From contig CALCPT010000668.1 of assembly GCA_937897265.1 (NCBI GenBank), positions 1 through 10,250 on the forward strand: a DNA stretch of 10,250 nt. The letters are read 5' to 3'. The position numbers and the translations under genes were made by a program. Origin of the DNA: an uncultured Alcaligenaceae bacterium (lineage in GTDB: Bacteria; Pseudomonadota; Gammaproteobacteria; Burkholderiales; Burkholderiaceae_B). Below the pieces are notes generated by a model, which did not search any database, was not told the origin of the DNA, and saw nothing but the letters and a program-made list of their open reading frames with translations. How positions within the stretch are numbered: position 1 is the first letter of the stretch; each line of letters opens with the position of its first letter. Of the stretch, positions 1 through 8,683 are shown one piece after another.

Positions 1-1818
1 GCGTGAGTCAGAACCGCAGCTTGCATTCACCTTTTCAACCGCCGGATCTGCCTGCGCAATCTTGGCGATCTCGATGATTTTTTCGCGCATGGCCTGGAAC
101 GAGATGTTCTGATCCGCGCTGATGCCACCAATGAGCAGGCCAGCATCCTGCTGCGGGAAAAAGCCCTTGGGGATCGTGACATACAACCATCCGGTGAGTC
201 CAACGATGCCAATAAGCGCAGTCAATGTGAGCCAGTGATGCCGAAGAGCGATGTGCAGCGTGCTGGCGTAGAATGACTGAATCCAGTGAAAAATGCCGTC
301 AGATAGCCGTGCAAAATAACCGGGCTTGTGGCCTTCCTTTTCTGCGCTCAACAAACGCGCGCACATCATCGGCGTGAGGGTCAGAGAGATGAGTAATGAC
401 AGCAAAATCGCAACCGCAAGCGTGACAGCGAACTCTCTGAAAAGTCGCCCCACCACTTCAGTCATAAAGAGCAAAGGTATCAGGACTGCAATCAGGGACA
501 CCGTCAAGGACACCAGCGTAAAACCAATTTGCGAAGCACCTTTAAGTGCAGCTTGCATGGGAGTGTCGCCGCGTTCGAGATAGCGGGCGATATTTTCGAT
601 CATCACAATCGCATCATCGACCACAAAACCAGTCGCAATCGTCAGCGCCATTAAGGTCAGGTTATTAATGCTAAACCCAATCAAGTACATGACGCCAAAT
701 GTGCCCACCAACGAAAGCGGCACCACGATGCTAGGGATCAAAGTCGCCGTCAAGGTGCGCAAAAATACAAACGTCACCAAAACAACTAGGCCAATTGCAA
801 GCAAAAGCTCAGTCTGCACATCACGCACCGATTCGCGAATCGTCTGCGTTCGATCTGACATCACCTTCACATCAAGAGTGGCCGGCAACGCCACGCGTAA
901 TTGCGGTAAGAGTTTTTGTATGCGATCGACCACCTCAATGACATTTGCGCCAGGTTGGCGTTGTACGTTGAGTAAGATTGCAGGCTCAGTGTCGGCCCAG
1001 GCTGCAAGACGTGCGTCTTCAGCCTCGGACACCGCGACGGCGACATCTGAGAGTCGCAGCGGTGCACCATTGTTATAAGACACCACCAAGTTCATGTACT
1101 CAAGCGGTGTTTTAAGCTGATCATTGGCGTTGATCGTAGTCGAGCGCACCGCGCCATCGAGCGTGCCTTTGGGCTGATTAACGTTGGCGCCGACCACCGC
1201 TGCCCGCACATCGGCCAGCGTCAAACCGTAGGCGGCCAACGCCTGCGGATTTGCCTGGATGCGCAATGAGGGCCTCTGCCCACCCGCCACAGTCACCAAA
1301 CCTACACCCGCTACCTGAGAGATCTTCTGCGCCATGCGGGTATCAACTAAATCCCGTATTTGAGGCAAAGGTACAGTGGGTGACGTCACCGCCAAGGTCA
1401 ATACCGCAGCATCCGCCGGATTAACCTTATTGTAGATAGGCGGCGCCGGCAAATCACGCGGCAACAAATTGCTGGCGGCATTGATGGCGGCTTGCACCTG
1501 TTGCTCGGCTACATCCAGTGGTAAGGACAACGCAAACTGCAACGTAATAACAGAGGTGCCAGCAGCGCTGCTAGACGACATCTGCCGCAACCCAGGCATC
1601 TGTCCAAACTGCCGCTCAAGCGGCGAGGTCACAAGCGCTGCCATCACATCAGGGCTAGCGCCCGGATAGTAAGTGGTCGATTGAATGGTGGGATAGTCGA
1701 CTTCGGGGAGCGATGAGACTGGTAACCAACGATAGGCAATCAGCCCAGACAGTAACAACGCCACCATCGCCAGTGTGGTGGCAACAGGCCGAACAATAAA
1801 CGGCCGAGACAGGTTCAC
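1..1818 (-). CDS. mdtB: RND multidrug efflux permease, MdtB/MuxB-like (partial, C-terminus off the left edge)
   Basis: This is the inner-membrane proton/drug antiporter of a tripartite RND pump, which would work with the adaptor encoded just upstream and an outer-membrane channel. The frame is open for 606 codons, roughly the first 60% of a family member of about 1,030-1,050 residues. The start is GTG at 1818-1816, overlapping the adaptor stop as GTGA, which suggests coupled translation. The N-terminus ([13 protein letters not shown], then TM1) and the segment [10 protein letters not shown] followed by YPGASPDV are typical of MdtB/MdtC-type permeases. The first periplasmic porter loop follows. 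TM2-TM6 then carry [19 protein letters not shown], whose paired Asp 401-402 match the proton-relay pair of TM4 (Asp407/408 in AcrB). TM7 and the beginning of the second periplasmic loop end the fragment. The order adaptor then first permease fits mdtABC/muxABC, so an mdtC-like second permease may lie beyond the edge. The family call is firm; MdtB rather than MdtC rests mainly on gene order and recollected similarity. Confidence 0.93.
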   Translation of the reverse strand, partial: MNLSRPFIVRPVATTLAMVALLLSGLIAYRWLPVSSLPEVDYPTIQSTTYYPGASPDVMAALVTSPLERQFGQMPGLRQMSSSSAAGTSVITLQFALSLPLDVAEQQVQAAINAASNLLPRDLPAPPIYNKVNPADAAVLTLAVTSPTVPLPQIRDLVDTRMAQKISQVAGVGLVTVAGGQRPSLRIQANPQALAAYGLTLADVRAAVVGANVNQPKGTLDGAVRSTTINANDQLKTPLEYMNLVVSYNNGAPLRLSDVAVAVSEAEDARLAAWADTEPAILLNVQRQPGANVIEVVDRIQKLLPQLRVALPATLDVKVMSDRTQTIRESVRDVQTELLLAIGLVVLVTFVFLRTLTATLIPSIVVPLSLVGTFGVMYLIGFSINNLTLMALTIATGFVVDDAIVMIENIARYLERGDTPMQAALKGASQIGFTLVSLTVSLIAVLIPLLFMTEVVGRLFREFAVTLAVAILLSLLISLTLTPMMCARLLSAEKEGHKPGYFARLSDGIFHWIQSFYASTLHIALRHHWLTLTALIGIVGLTGWLYVTIPKGFFPQQDAGLLIGGISADQNISFQAMREKIIEIAKIAQADPAVEKVNASCGSDSR

Positions 1819-3083
1819 GGCCGGGCCGGTGCCGCAGTGGTGCCCTGCTGGCTAGCAGGTTGCGCATTGGGCGCCCCAGCAGAACTGCGCCCGCCAGCGC
1901 CAGGCGAACGGCTACCCACTCCCTCAGGGCTACCAATCACACGTGCCTTTGCGCCTGCGCGTAACCGATCAGTACCCTCAAGCACGACCCGCTCTGCGAC
2001 CTGTACACCATCAAGGATCGCCACCCGATCACCACTACGTGCACCTATTTTTACGGCTCGCACCGCGACGGTATCGTCAGGCAGAATGACGTAAACAAAC
2101 GCACCTTGATTGCCCTGCTGTAATGCTCCCGATGGAATGGTTAACGCATCCTTCACGGTATTCACCTTCATGCGTACATTCACAAACTGATTTGGAAATA
2201 ACGCATCCGCTTCGTTCGTAAATCGCGCCTTCAGCTTGACTGTGCCCGTTGTCACGTCAATTTGATTGTCAATCGTCATCAGCTCGCCTTGAGCGAGCTG
2301 CACTTGATCAGACCGATCGTACGCTTGCACTGTCAGAGTTTGACCTGCAAGCAAGGGCGCACGCACGGCAGGCAAATCGTTTTCGGCTAACGTAAATAAA
2401 ACGGCAATCGGTTGTGTCTGCGTGATAACCACCAAGCCCAGCGGGTCATTGGCATTGATCAGATTGCCCGCATCCACACGCCGCAGACCGAGGCGACCTG
2501 CAATCGGTGCGGTGATACGTGTGTACTCCAACTGTAGTCGAGCGCTATTCACAGCAGCCTGATCACTTTTGAGCTGCCCCTCAAACTTGCTCACTAACGC
2601 CAGTTGGGTATCGAGCATCTGAGGTGCAATTGAATCTTGTTTGCGTAACGTTTGATACCGTTGCAAGTCACGCTTGGCGTTTTGATATTGAGATTCATTT
2701 TGTTGTTGCTGACCGAGTGCCTGTTCAAGAGCTACCTCAAACGAACGAGGATCGATTCTGGCGAGCAACTGATCTTCTTTGACTTGCTCGCCCTCTTTGA
2801 ACAAGACTTCGATCAATTCACCTTGTACACGGCTGCGCACCGTGACCGTATTAAACGCCGTGACGGTACCAAGTCCGCGCAAATAAATGTCCAAGTCTTG
2901 CACGCGAGCCGCTTCAACCTTTACCGGAACAGACGGCACAAAGCCAGCTGGCGGCCCCTTCTTTGCCGTCGTGGTCGAAGCACTCGGGATGAACCACCAC
3001 ACTGCAAGCGCAACCAACGCTGCGGTGACGATCCATAAAAGCGGTGAGCGCACAAAAGAGCGCGTTGAAAGACGTTCAACCAT
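1815..3083 (-). CDS. mdtA: RND efflux periplasmic adaptor (membrane fusion protein), MdtA-like
   Basis: This protein links the RND permease to an outer-membrane channel. It has 422 residues. A positively charged N-terminus is followed by one hydrophobic segment (about residues 14-32) that should anchor it in the inner membrane; I see no lipobox. The first lipoyl/barrel-sandwich half contains [18 protein letters not shown] and a [18 protein letters not shown] stretch (about 69-113), as in MdtA. A Gln-rich coiled-coil hairpin (about 113-187) precedes the second lipoyl half with the motif [14 protein letters not shown] (188-201), then beta-barrel and membrane-proximal domains. The last 35-40 residues are Gly/Ser/Ala/Pro-rich and look disordered. 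The start is ATG at 3083-3081 with a modest GGAAA ribosome-binding site, 18 bases after zapD. The stop overlaps the permease start. The gene probably shares a transcript with zapD unless an internal promoter exists within zapD. Confidence 0.93.
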   Translation of the reverse strand: MVERLSTRSFVRSPLLWIVTAALVALAVWWFIPSASTTTAKKGPPAGFVPSVPVKVEAARVQDLDIYLRGLGTVTAFNTVTVRSRVQGELIEVLFKEGEQVKEDQLLARIDPRSFEVALEQALGQQQQNESQYQNAKRDLQRYQTLRKQDSIAPQMLDTQLALVSKFEGQLKSDQAAVNSARLQLEYTRITAPIAGRLGLRRVDAGNLINANDPLGLVVITQTQPIAVLFTLAENDLPAVRAPLLAGQTLTVQAYDRSDQVQLAQGELMTIDNQIDVTTGTVKLKARFTNEADALFPNQFVNVRMKVNTVKDALTIPSGALQQGNQGAFVYVILPDDTVAVRAVKIGARSGDRVAILDGVQVAERVVLEGTDRLRAGAKARVIGSPEGVGSRSPGAGGRSSAGAPNAQPASQQGTTAAPARP

Positions 3084-3101
3084 GGGTGTTTCCGGGCGAC
3101 C

Positions 3102-3854
3102 TTAAAGGGCGCAAAGGGTCATTTTGAAGGCAACATCCTGTGCCACAGCCTGCGGTCGCTGATCACCTAGCTGCGCTGAGTAGCGGATCCAGACCATATA
3201 CTTATTGGCACTGATCTCAGGAAACACACCAGCAGTGTCATCGACCCAGACACGCAAGAGCTGATACGTTTTACCCGCCAACATTTGCTGGTAGGCCCCC
3301 TGGGGTGCCACCGCTTTAACCGCCTCACCCGATTCGCGCAACAGTCGTAAGACGATCGCAATGCCAATATGCACTGGCATCAAAGTTGAGATCCAACGCT
3401 GTAAATCAGCCTGACGTTGAGTGTCAGGCAAACTTTGCCAGGCATGAAACGAAGGCATATCTACCTGAGTACCTCCACCTGGCACAACCAAACGTCCGCG
3501 CAAGCTAGTTAACCATTCGTTTTCGCGCAGCGACTGCCCAGTCCGACCACTCGCATTCAGATTCGCGGCAGCTTTCTCAATTTCGGTCAACATACTGGTC
3601 AGAGTTTTTGCATCGACACCGGGGTGATCCTTTAACCCAATCAGCACCGTTCGTTGGCGCTCAAGATCTTGTAAAACACTGCCTTTAATGTCGGTGCGCT
3701 CGGTAGCATCCAACAGATCAAACAAGGAAGAAAGCGCAACTTGGTGCTGACGGGCGTCATTTAAGCCCGCGAAAAATATCATTCGATCAAACAATGACTC
3801 GAGGCGCAACAGCGCCCGCACACGTTCATTGAAAGGATATTCGAACAAAATCAC
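3102..3854 (-). CDS. zapD: cell division protein ZapD (FtsZ-interacting, formerly YacF)
   Basis: ZapD is a cytoplasmic protein that binds FtsZ and bundles its filaments at the Z ring. The 250-residue length matches the family. The N-terminus (ILFEYPFNERVRALLRLESLF) is the family signature, followed by an all-helical domain with IFFAGLNDARQHQVALSSLF. The middle carries GRTGQSLRENEWLTSLRGR (about 103-121). The C-terminal beta domain shows SFHAWQ and GAYQQMLAGKTYQLLRVWVD. The start must be the GTG at 3854-3852: the family signature begins immediately after it and there is no ATG or TTG in frame just upstream. No convincing Shine-Dalgarno sequence precedes it, so expression may depend on translation from coaE, 33 bases upstream. 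The coaE-zapD adjacency is widely conserved in beta- and gammaproteobacteria. The usual next gene, yacG, is absent here and the efflux adaptor follows instead. Confidence 0.95.
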   Translation of the reverse strand: MILFEYPFNERVRALLRLESLFDRMIFFAGLNDARQHQVALSSLFDLLDATERTDIKGSVLQDLERQRTVLIGLKDHPGVDAKTLTSMLTEIEKAAANLNASGRTGQSLRENEWLTSLRGRLVVPGGGTQVDMPSFHAWQSLPDTQRQADLQRWISTLMPVHIGIAIVLRLLRESGEAVKAVAPQGAYQQMLAGKTYQLLRVWVDDTAGVFPEISANKYMVWIRYSAQLGDQRPQAVAQDVAFKMTLCAL

Positions 3855-3887
3855 AATAGTTGTATGTATTGATCTGTGGTTAGCAAA

Positions 3888-4523
3888 TTAGTGCGCACGA
3901 TTTAACGCAAGTTCTGCAAGGTTACACCACCCTTGATGCAACACCAATACTTGTTTTTCAAGGGCCTCCATTGAAACCGCCTTCGAGTTGTCAATCACAT
4001 CATCAGCGACCGCTAACCGCTGCTCACGGGTGGCTTGCGCAGCCAGAATATTGCGGATGGTCGCAAGCTCAATACCGTTACGCGCCTGTACTCGCTGAAT
4101 CTGAGTGTCCTGGTCGCAATCCACCACGCACAGGCGATCAATTTGCTGACGCCAGCGACCAGACTCAACCAACAATGGCACCACAAATACAAGGTAGAGC
4201 CCCTGCGCCTGGTCAGCCTCTTGACGTACGGTCTGGGCAATCAACGGATGCAAAATCGCCTCTAGCTCAACCCGTCGAGCTGGGTCAGTGAACACTAACT
4301 CTCGCATACGAGCTCGATTTAAGGCGCCTGAGGGCTCAATCACCTCAGCACCAAAGGCTTGTCGAATCGGGTCAATGGCTCGTCCGGCTGGCGCGGTCAG
4401 GCTGTGGGCGATCAAATCGGTATCGATTACCGACGCCCCCCAGCCGGCAAGCAAGTTGGCGACCTGCGTCTTGCCCGAACCAATACCTCCGGTCAGGCCC
4501 AATTTAAACTTCGAAGTCTGCAT
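3888..4523 (-). CDS. coaE: dephospho-CoA kinase
   Basis: CoaE catalyses the last step of coenzyme A synthesis, the ATP-dependent 3'-phosphorylation of dephospho-CoA, in the cytoplasm. The 211-residue protein has the Walker A motif GLTGGIGSGKT at residues 9-19. It also has the conserved acidic DTD motif (34-36, in VIDTDLIAH) expected at the active site, and the HPLI motif at 92-95. The VPLLVESG segment and the REQRLAVADDVIDN segment typical of the family are also present. The start is ATG at 4523-4521 with a clear AAGG ribosome-binding site 5 bases upstream. It lies 34 bases after the prepilin peptidase gene and 33 bases before zapD, the usual core arrangement pilD-coaE-zapD, so co-transcription is likely. 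Nothing in the sequence looks degraded. Confidence 0.97.
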   Translation of the reverse strand: MQTSKFKLGLTGGIGSGKTQVANLLAGWGASVIDTDLIAHSLTAPAGRAIDPIRQAFGAEVIEPSGALNRARMRELVFTDPARRVELEAILHPLIAQTVRQEADQAQGLYLVFVVPLLVESGRWRQQIDRLCVVDCDQDTQIQRVQARNGIELATIRNILAAQATREQRLAVADDVIDNSKAVSMEALEKQVLVLHQGWCNLAELALNRAH

Positions 4524-4557
4524 ATTTACCTTACAAGCTGGCCTGTCAGGGCCTAAA

Positions 4558-5265
4558 TCAAAGAGCTGACAAGCTATTTTGGGTACAAAATAGCACGAGG
4601 ATAGCGCCTAGTGCTAAATAAGGGCCAAACGCGACGGCCTCGAACCGCTTGAGGCGTCTACTCGCGCGCCCGAACAAAGCGGCTAAGCAGGCCGCCAACG
4701 AAGCCACCAACAGCGCCCAGGGCAAGGCTTCTACCCCAAGCCAGGCTCCGTTTGCGGCCGCGAGTTTTAAATCTCCAAAGCCGATGCCATCACGACCACT
4801 GAAGCCCCGAAACATCGCCCAAATGAGCCATAGGACTCCGTAGCCCGCAGCGGCACCCGCTACGGCATCGTCTAGCTCGACCCACCCACCTGACCAATGA
4901 AACAGTAAGCCCGCCCAGAGTAGTGGAAGCGTCAGGATGTCAGGCAAAAGGCGAGTCTGCGCATCAATCCGCGCCAGTACCTGTAAGGTCGCGCAGAAGA
5001 TTGCCGCCATCCAAGCATGCCAACTGACCCCCCAGTTCAGCACCGCGAACACGTAGCAACCGCACAAACTGCCCAGAAACATCCAATCTAAGCAATGTTT
5101 GGCGCCCGTCGCCCGCACGCCTAGGCTCGCGGGCCGCGTATCGGTCGCCGAGAACTGCAAACTTAAGCGCCCGGACAACTCGCGCGCCAGAGGAGCCAAA
5201 ATCAACGCGCTGAGCACTCCGAGGGGGAGTCCAATGACCAAAGCAGTCATCAATCTTTCAAACAT
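4558..5265 (-). CDS. pilD: A24-family prepilin peptidase, short form lacking the N-terminal cysteine domain
   Basis: This is an integral-membrane aspartyl protease predicted to cleave leader peptides of type IV pilin or type II secretion pseudopilins. The core is intact. RIDAQTRLLPD carries the first catalytic Asp (residue 101) and GIGFGDLKL the second (Asp165), followed by GAWLG and FGPYLALG, all typical of PilD/GspO. Several hydrophobic helices are present. With the start at 5265 the protein has 235 residues, compared with about 280-290 for typical PilD. The usual N-terminal cytoplasmic loop with two CxxC pairs is replaced by about 30 residues without any CxxC, so a zinc-bound loop is not expected. 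The frame stays open to an upstream ATG at 5367, but that 34-residue extension looks non-coding and would run into the divergent gene. An ATG at 5250, with GAAAG upstream, is a second candidate start. No pilB or pilC lies adjacent. The symbol is by position and core motifs; another A24 subtype is possible. Confidence 0.85.
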   Translation of the reverse strand: MFERLMTALVIGLPLGVLSALILAPLARELSGRLSLQFSATDTRPASLGVRATGAKHCLDWMFLGSLCGCYVFAVLNWGVSWHAWMAAIFCATLQVLARIDAQTRLLPDILTLPLLWAGLLFHWSGGWVELDDAVAGAAAGYGVLWLIWAMFRGFSGRDGIGFGDLKLAAANGAWLGVEALPWALLVASLAACLAALFGRASRRLKRFEAVAFGPYLALGAILVLFCTQNSLSAL

Positions 5266-5304
5266 AACCGTTTGGTGCGAAGTTACTGTGCATGGACGGT
5301 GGCA

Positions 5305-5346
5305 AATGCGTAGAATGCATAGAATCCTTGAAGTTTCTTGAATTAG
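5305..5346. repeat. two adjacent pairs of short tandem repeats in a divergent intergenic region
   Basis: Positions 5305-5313 (AATGCGTAG) and 5314-5322 (AATGCATAG) are 9-base tandem copies that differ at one base. They are followed at 5327-5336 (CTTGAAGTTT) and 5337-5346 (CTTGAATTAG) by a looser 10-base pair sharing CTTGAA. They lie between the divergent starts of the prepilin-peptidase operon and the lipoprotein gene. The copies are close to one helical turn apart, as protein-binding sites often are. Two TAGAAT hexamers (5311-5316 and 5320-5325) within the repeats could act as -10 elements for the plus-strand gene, but I find no good -35 match. The repeats themselves are seen directly; any function is inference. 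Confidence 0.4.
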
Positions 5347-5358
5347 GAAGTCTCGATC

Positions 5359-6210
5359 ATGTTTCAAAGCACAGGGCGACTCGCCCCGCAGGCATTAAAA
5401 TTTCGGCCTCACCTGATCGCTTTGGTGGCGATCGGGCTAACGGGCTGTGCACAAATGCAGCAGGCCGGCTACTACGACCCGCCTCCGGCCAGCACCACCA
5501 CCGACGCGATCGCTCAAGGCGATGGCATCTATAACAACCAAACGCTGCGTGCCCCAAGCCAGATCCAAATTAATCTGCAGCAACCAAGCACGGCGACCCG
5601 AGCTGCGGCAACAACGACACCAGCGCCGGCTCCAAGCGCGGTTGCGGCAAATCCGCGTTCAACAACACCCGGACAAATCGCCGGTACCAACGTGACCTCA
5701 GGCGCACCGACTAGTGCGGCAACTTATGACAGCGCAAACGCCCCTGCTGATGCGCCCCCCTCAAGCGCAAGTGTTGACTCAGCTTCGAGCGCAACCACAG
5801 CACCAACCGAAAGCCTGCAAGCCTCTTTGATCCCCGAGCCTCAAAGCTTTGCCGGTACCTTGCCTTGTTTTCATCCCGAAATGAAATGTTCAGCGCAACG
5901 CGTGACCATCACGCTGGCGCCCAATGGCCGCTGGCGCGCACGCGCTGCCTACCTAGAGCAAAGCAGCAAGAACAGTGCCGTACAAACCGACCAAGGCTGC
6001 TGGAGAGCGTCAGCCCAGGCTGTACCGCGCGTGGTGTTGCTGAATAATCAAGGTAATGTACGCGCCGAGCTTGCAATGACCTCGGGCAATACGCTGCGAC
6101 TGATTTCAATGAACGGTAGTACAGCCAACCTCACCTACAATCTTTCGCGTCAGCCTGATCTTGACCCCATCGATGAGTTAAAAGGCAAGCCAGCACCAAA
6201 CTGCCCTTAA
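5359..6210 (+). CDS. outer-membrane lipoprotein with C-terminal NlpE-like domain
   Basis: The protein has 283 residues. A signal peptide ends in the lipobox LTGC, with the lipidated cysteine at residue 30; the next residue is Ala, so outer-membrane sorting is expected. Residues about 72-160 form an Ala/Thr/Ser/Pro-rich linker that is probably disordered. Residues about 164-264 resemble the NlpE N-terminal domain: AGTLPC, a beta strand VTITLAPNG, then YLEQ, QGCW (QGTW in typical members), NTLRLISMNG and LTYNLSR. In E. coli, NlpE senses copper and lipoprotein-trafficking stress at the envelope. Here the usual CxxC after GTLP is changed to two cysteines seven positions apart (Cys170 and Cys177), and Cys214 is additional. 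AGGAAG at 5345-5350, 8 bases before the ATG, is a good ribosome-binding site. The lipoprotein call is strong; the NlpE-like assignment is by remembered motif pattern and the function is unknown. Confidence 0.85.
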   Translation: MFQSTGRLAPQALKFRPHLIALVAIGLTGCAQMQQAGYYDPPPASTTTDAIAQGDGIYNNQTLRAPSQIQINLQQPSTATRAAATTTPAPAPSAVAANPRSTTPGQIAGTNVTSGAPTSAATYDSANAPADAPPSSASVDSASSATTAPTESLQASLIPEPQSFAGTLPCFHPEMKCSAQRVTITLAPNGRWRARAAYLEQSSKNSAVQTDQGCWRASAQAVPRVVLLNNQGNVRAELAMTSGNTLRLISMNGSTANLTYNLSRQPDLDPIDELKGKPAPNCP

Positions 6211-6248
6211 TCTCTAGCCCCAAGCAACCGACTGGCGCCCAGCGAGAC

Positions 6249-6542
6249 CTAATCGACCTGATCTGGAATCCAGCCAAGGTCAGTCGGTTGATTAACACCC
6301 AGCTCAGTCGCTTGCGCGGGCTCAGGACTGATGCAAACTGTTCGGGCTAATTGCACGGCGTTGCGTACCCCCATTTTGTAAAAGATACGAGCACGATGCG
6401 CCTCAACCGTGCGCATCGAGATGCCCAACTCACTTGCGATTAACTTATTAGACTTACCCTCGGCGACAGGGTGAATGACATCTCGCTCGCGCGCAGTCAG
6501 CGCTTTCCAGCCACTGCCAGCCCTATTTTCTGAAAATTTCAT
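6249..6542 (-). CDS. stand-alone LuxR/FixJ-type helix-turn-helix transcriptional regulator (no receiver domain)
   Basis: This is a 97-residue protein consisting of almost nothing but a GerE/LuxR DNA-binding domain. The core runs from LTARERDVI (residues 16-23) through EGKSNKLIASELGISMRTVEAHRARIF (28-54) to KMGVRNAVQLARTV (56-69). It is most like the output domains of FixJ/NodW-type response regulators. There is no phosphoacceptor receiver domain upstream, and the 103-base gap to panC has no remnant of one. The start is ATG at 6542-6540 with GGAGG only 4 bases upstream. The last 28 residues are not recognisable. It converges with the lipoprotein gene across 38 bases. Targets are unknown. Two palindromes in its upstream region suggest autoregulation or control by a partner. 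The domain call is firm, the biological role open. Confidence 0.9.
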   Translation of the reverse strand: MKFSENRAGSGWKALTARERDVIHPVAEGKSNKLIASELGISMRTVEAHRARIFYKMGVRNAVQLARTVCISPEPAQATELGVNQPTDLGWIPDQVD

Positions 6543-6550
6543 ACTGCCTC

Positions 6551-6562
6551 CGTGTCAACACG
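6551..6562. promoter_or_regulatory. short palindrome next to the LuxR-type gene ribosome-binding site
   Basis: CGTGTCAACACG has perfect 5-base arms around a 2-base centre and overlaps the first base of the GGAGG ribosome-binding site of the LuxR-type gene. It contains the TGTCA pentamer also found at 6573-6577 and 6600-6604. It could be an operator half of a cooperative site, or a small RNA hairpin (4-base stem, 4-base loop) beside the ribosome-binding site. It is short enough to be chance. Confidence 0.3.
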
Positions 6563-6598
6563 AAGCACAGTCTGTCATGGGGGGCCAAACTCGAATAG

Positions 6599-6614
6599 CT
6601 GTCAAATCTGACAG
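6599..6614 (-). promoter_or_regulatory. palindrome containing a possible -35 box upstream of the LuxR-type gene
   Basis: CTGTCA and TGACAG form perfect 6-base arms around AATC. On the minus strand positions 6605-6600 read TTGACA, an exact sigma-70 -35 consensus, about 60 bases before the start codon of the LuxR-type gene. No good -10 hexamer is seen at 16-18 bases spacing (the region is a C-rich run), so the promoter would be weak or activator-dependent. A regulator bound to the palindrome would cover the -35 box. It sits just downstream of panC, and without the run of T residues expected after a terminator hairpin. Confidence 0.35.
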
Positions 6615-6645
6615 GCGGATTAACCCTAGGCTGGCCCGCTGACGC

Positions 6646-8399
<1,754 letters not shown>

Positions 8400-8404
8400 G
8401 AAAA

Positions 8405-8593
8405 CTAACTATTTTGATACACGTAAGGGCTTTGACGTACCCGAGCCTGTTTGAACCCTTCGGCCAGCTCGGGGTCTTGCGGCTTATCCCATAAGCGCGC
8501 GCGCCCATCACGCTGGCGTTGTTCGACATCGGTGTGCGCGGCTTTGTAAGCCTGAAGAAATTGGGTAATTTCTGAAGTGTAATTCTCGGCCAT
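8405..8593 (-). CDS. DUF3460 family small protein
   Basis: This is a 62-residue soluble, charged protein of unknown function. The pattern YTSEITQFLQAYK, then QRQRDGRARLWDKPQDPE, and the ending RVRQSPYVYQ matches the DUF3460 family, which occurs in betaproteobacteria next to scpA. It has no membrane segment, signal peptide or cysteine. It is the first gene of the DUF3460-scpA-panC operon, separated from scpA by 5 bases. The ATG at 8593 has no recognisable ribosome-binding site, and the bases before it are A/T-rich. Its conserved position suggests some tie to ScpA or to operon expression, which is inference. Confidence 0.9.
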   Translation of the reverse strand: MAENYTSEITQFLQAYKAAHTDVEQRQRDGRARLWDKPQDPELAEGFKQARVRQSPYVYQNS

Positions 8594-8597
8594 GGCA

Positions 8598-8610
8598 TTT
8601 TTATAAATAA
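8598..8610 (-). promoter_or_regulatory. A/T-rich possible -10 element for the DUF3460-scpA-panC operon
   Basis: On the minus strand this stretch reads TTATTTATAAAAA, with TATAAA at 8605-8600 ending 6 bases before the ATG of the DUF3460 gene. If it is the -10 box, transcription would start at or next to the initiation codon and give a nearly leaderless mRNA, in keeping with the missing ribosome-binding site. I see no -35 consensus 16-18 bases upstream, so the call is weak. Confidence 0.25.
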
Positions 8611-8683
8611 TTGGACTAGTGCTTAGTGTACTGTAGAGCCTGACCCCTGATGATTAGTGCCTTGACCCCCTAAGATTGCCGCG

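Noticed and set aside
326..1078. Plus-strand open frames opposite the RND permease (326-583 and 668-1078)
   Set aside because: They lie antisense to a strongly conserved permease frame, and their products are low-complexity Ser/Thr/Arg/Lys-rich sequences with no recognisable domain. They are shadows of the real gene.
2652..3105. Plus-strand open frames opposite the adaptor gene, one with a hydrophobic Leu-rich start
   Set aside because: The Leu/Phe run arises from the antisense of the Gln/Glu/Lys-rich coiled coil of the adaptor; there is no ribosome-binding site or conserved motif.
5266..5367. 34-residue N-terminal extension of the prepilin peptidase reading frame
   Set aside because: It begins inside the divergent lipoprotein gene, is Cys/His/Arg-rich and unlike a membrane-protein N-terminus, and covers the intergenic region with the tandem repeats. 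The ATG at 5265 directly precedes the first hydrophobic helix.
5431..5850. Ala/Thr/Ser/Pro-rich stretch in the lipoprotein considered as a DNA tandem repeat or frameshifted region
   Set aside because: The codons are varied with no repeated unit, and the same frame continues into a well-formed NlpE-like domain, so it is best read as a disordered linker.
6211..6248. Possible bidirectional terminator between the convergent lipoprotein and LuxR-type genes (CTGGCGCCCAG)
   Set aside because: The arms are only 4 bases around a 3-base loop with no T-run on either strand; too weak to call.
8611..8639. TTGGAC and TAGAGC spaced by 17 bases as a promoter for the MFS gene
   Set aside because: Each hexamer matches only about half of the sigma-70 consensus; the spacing alone is not enough.
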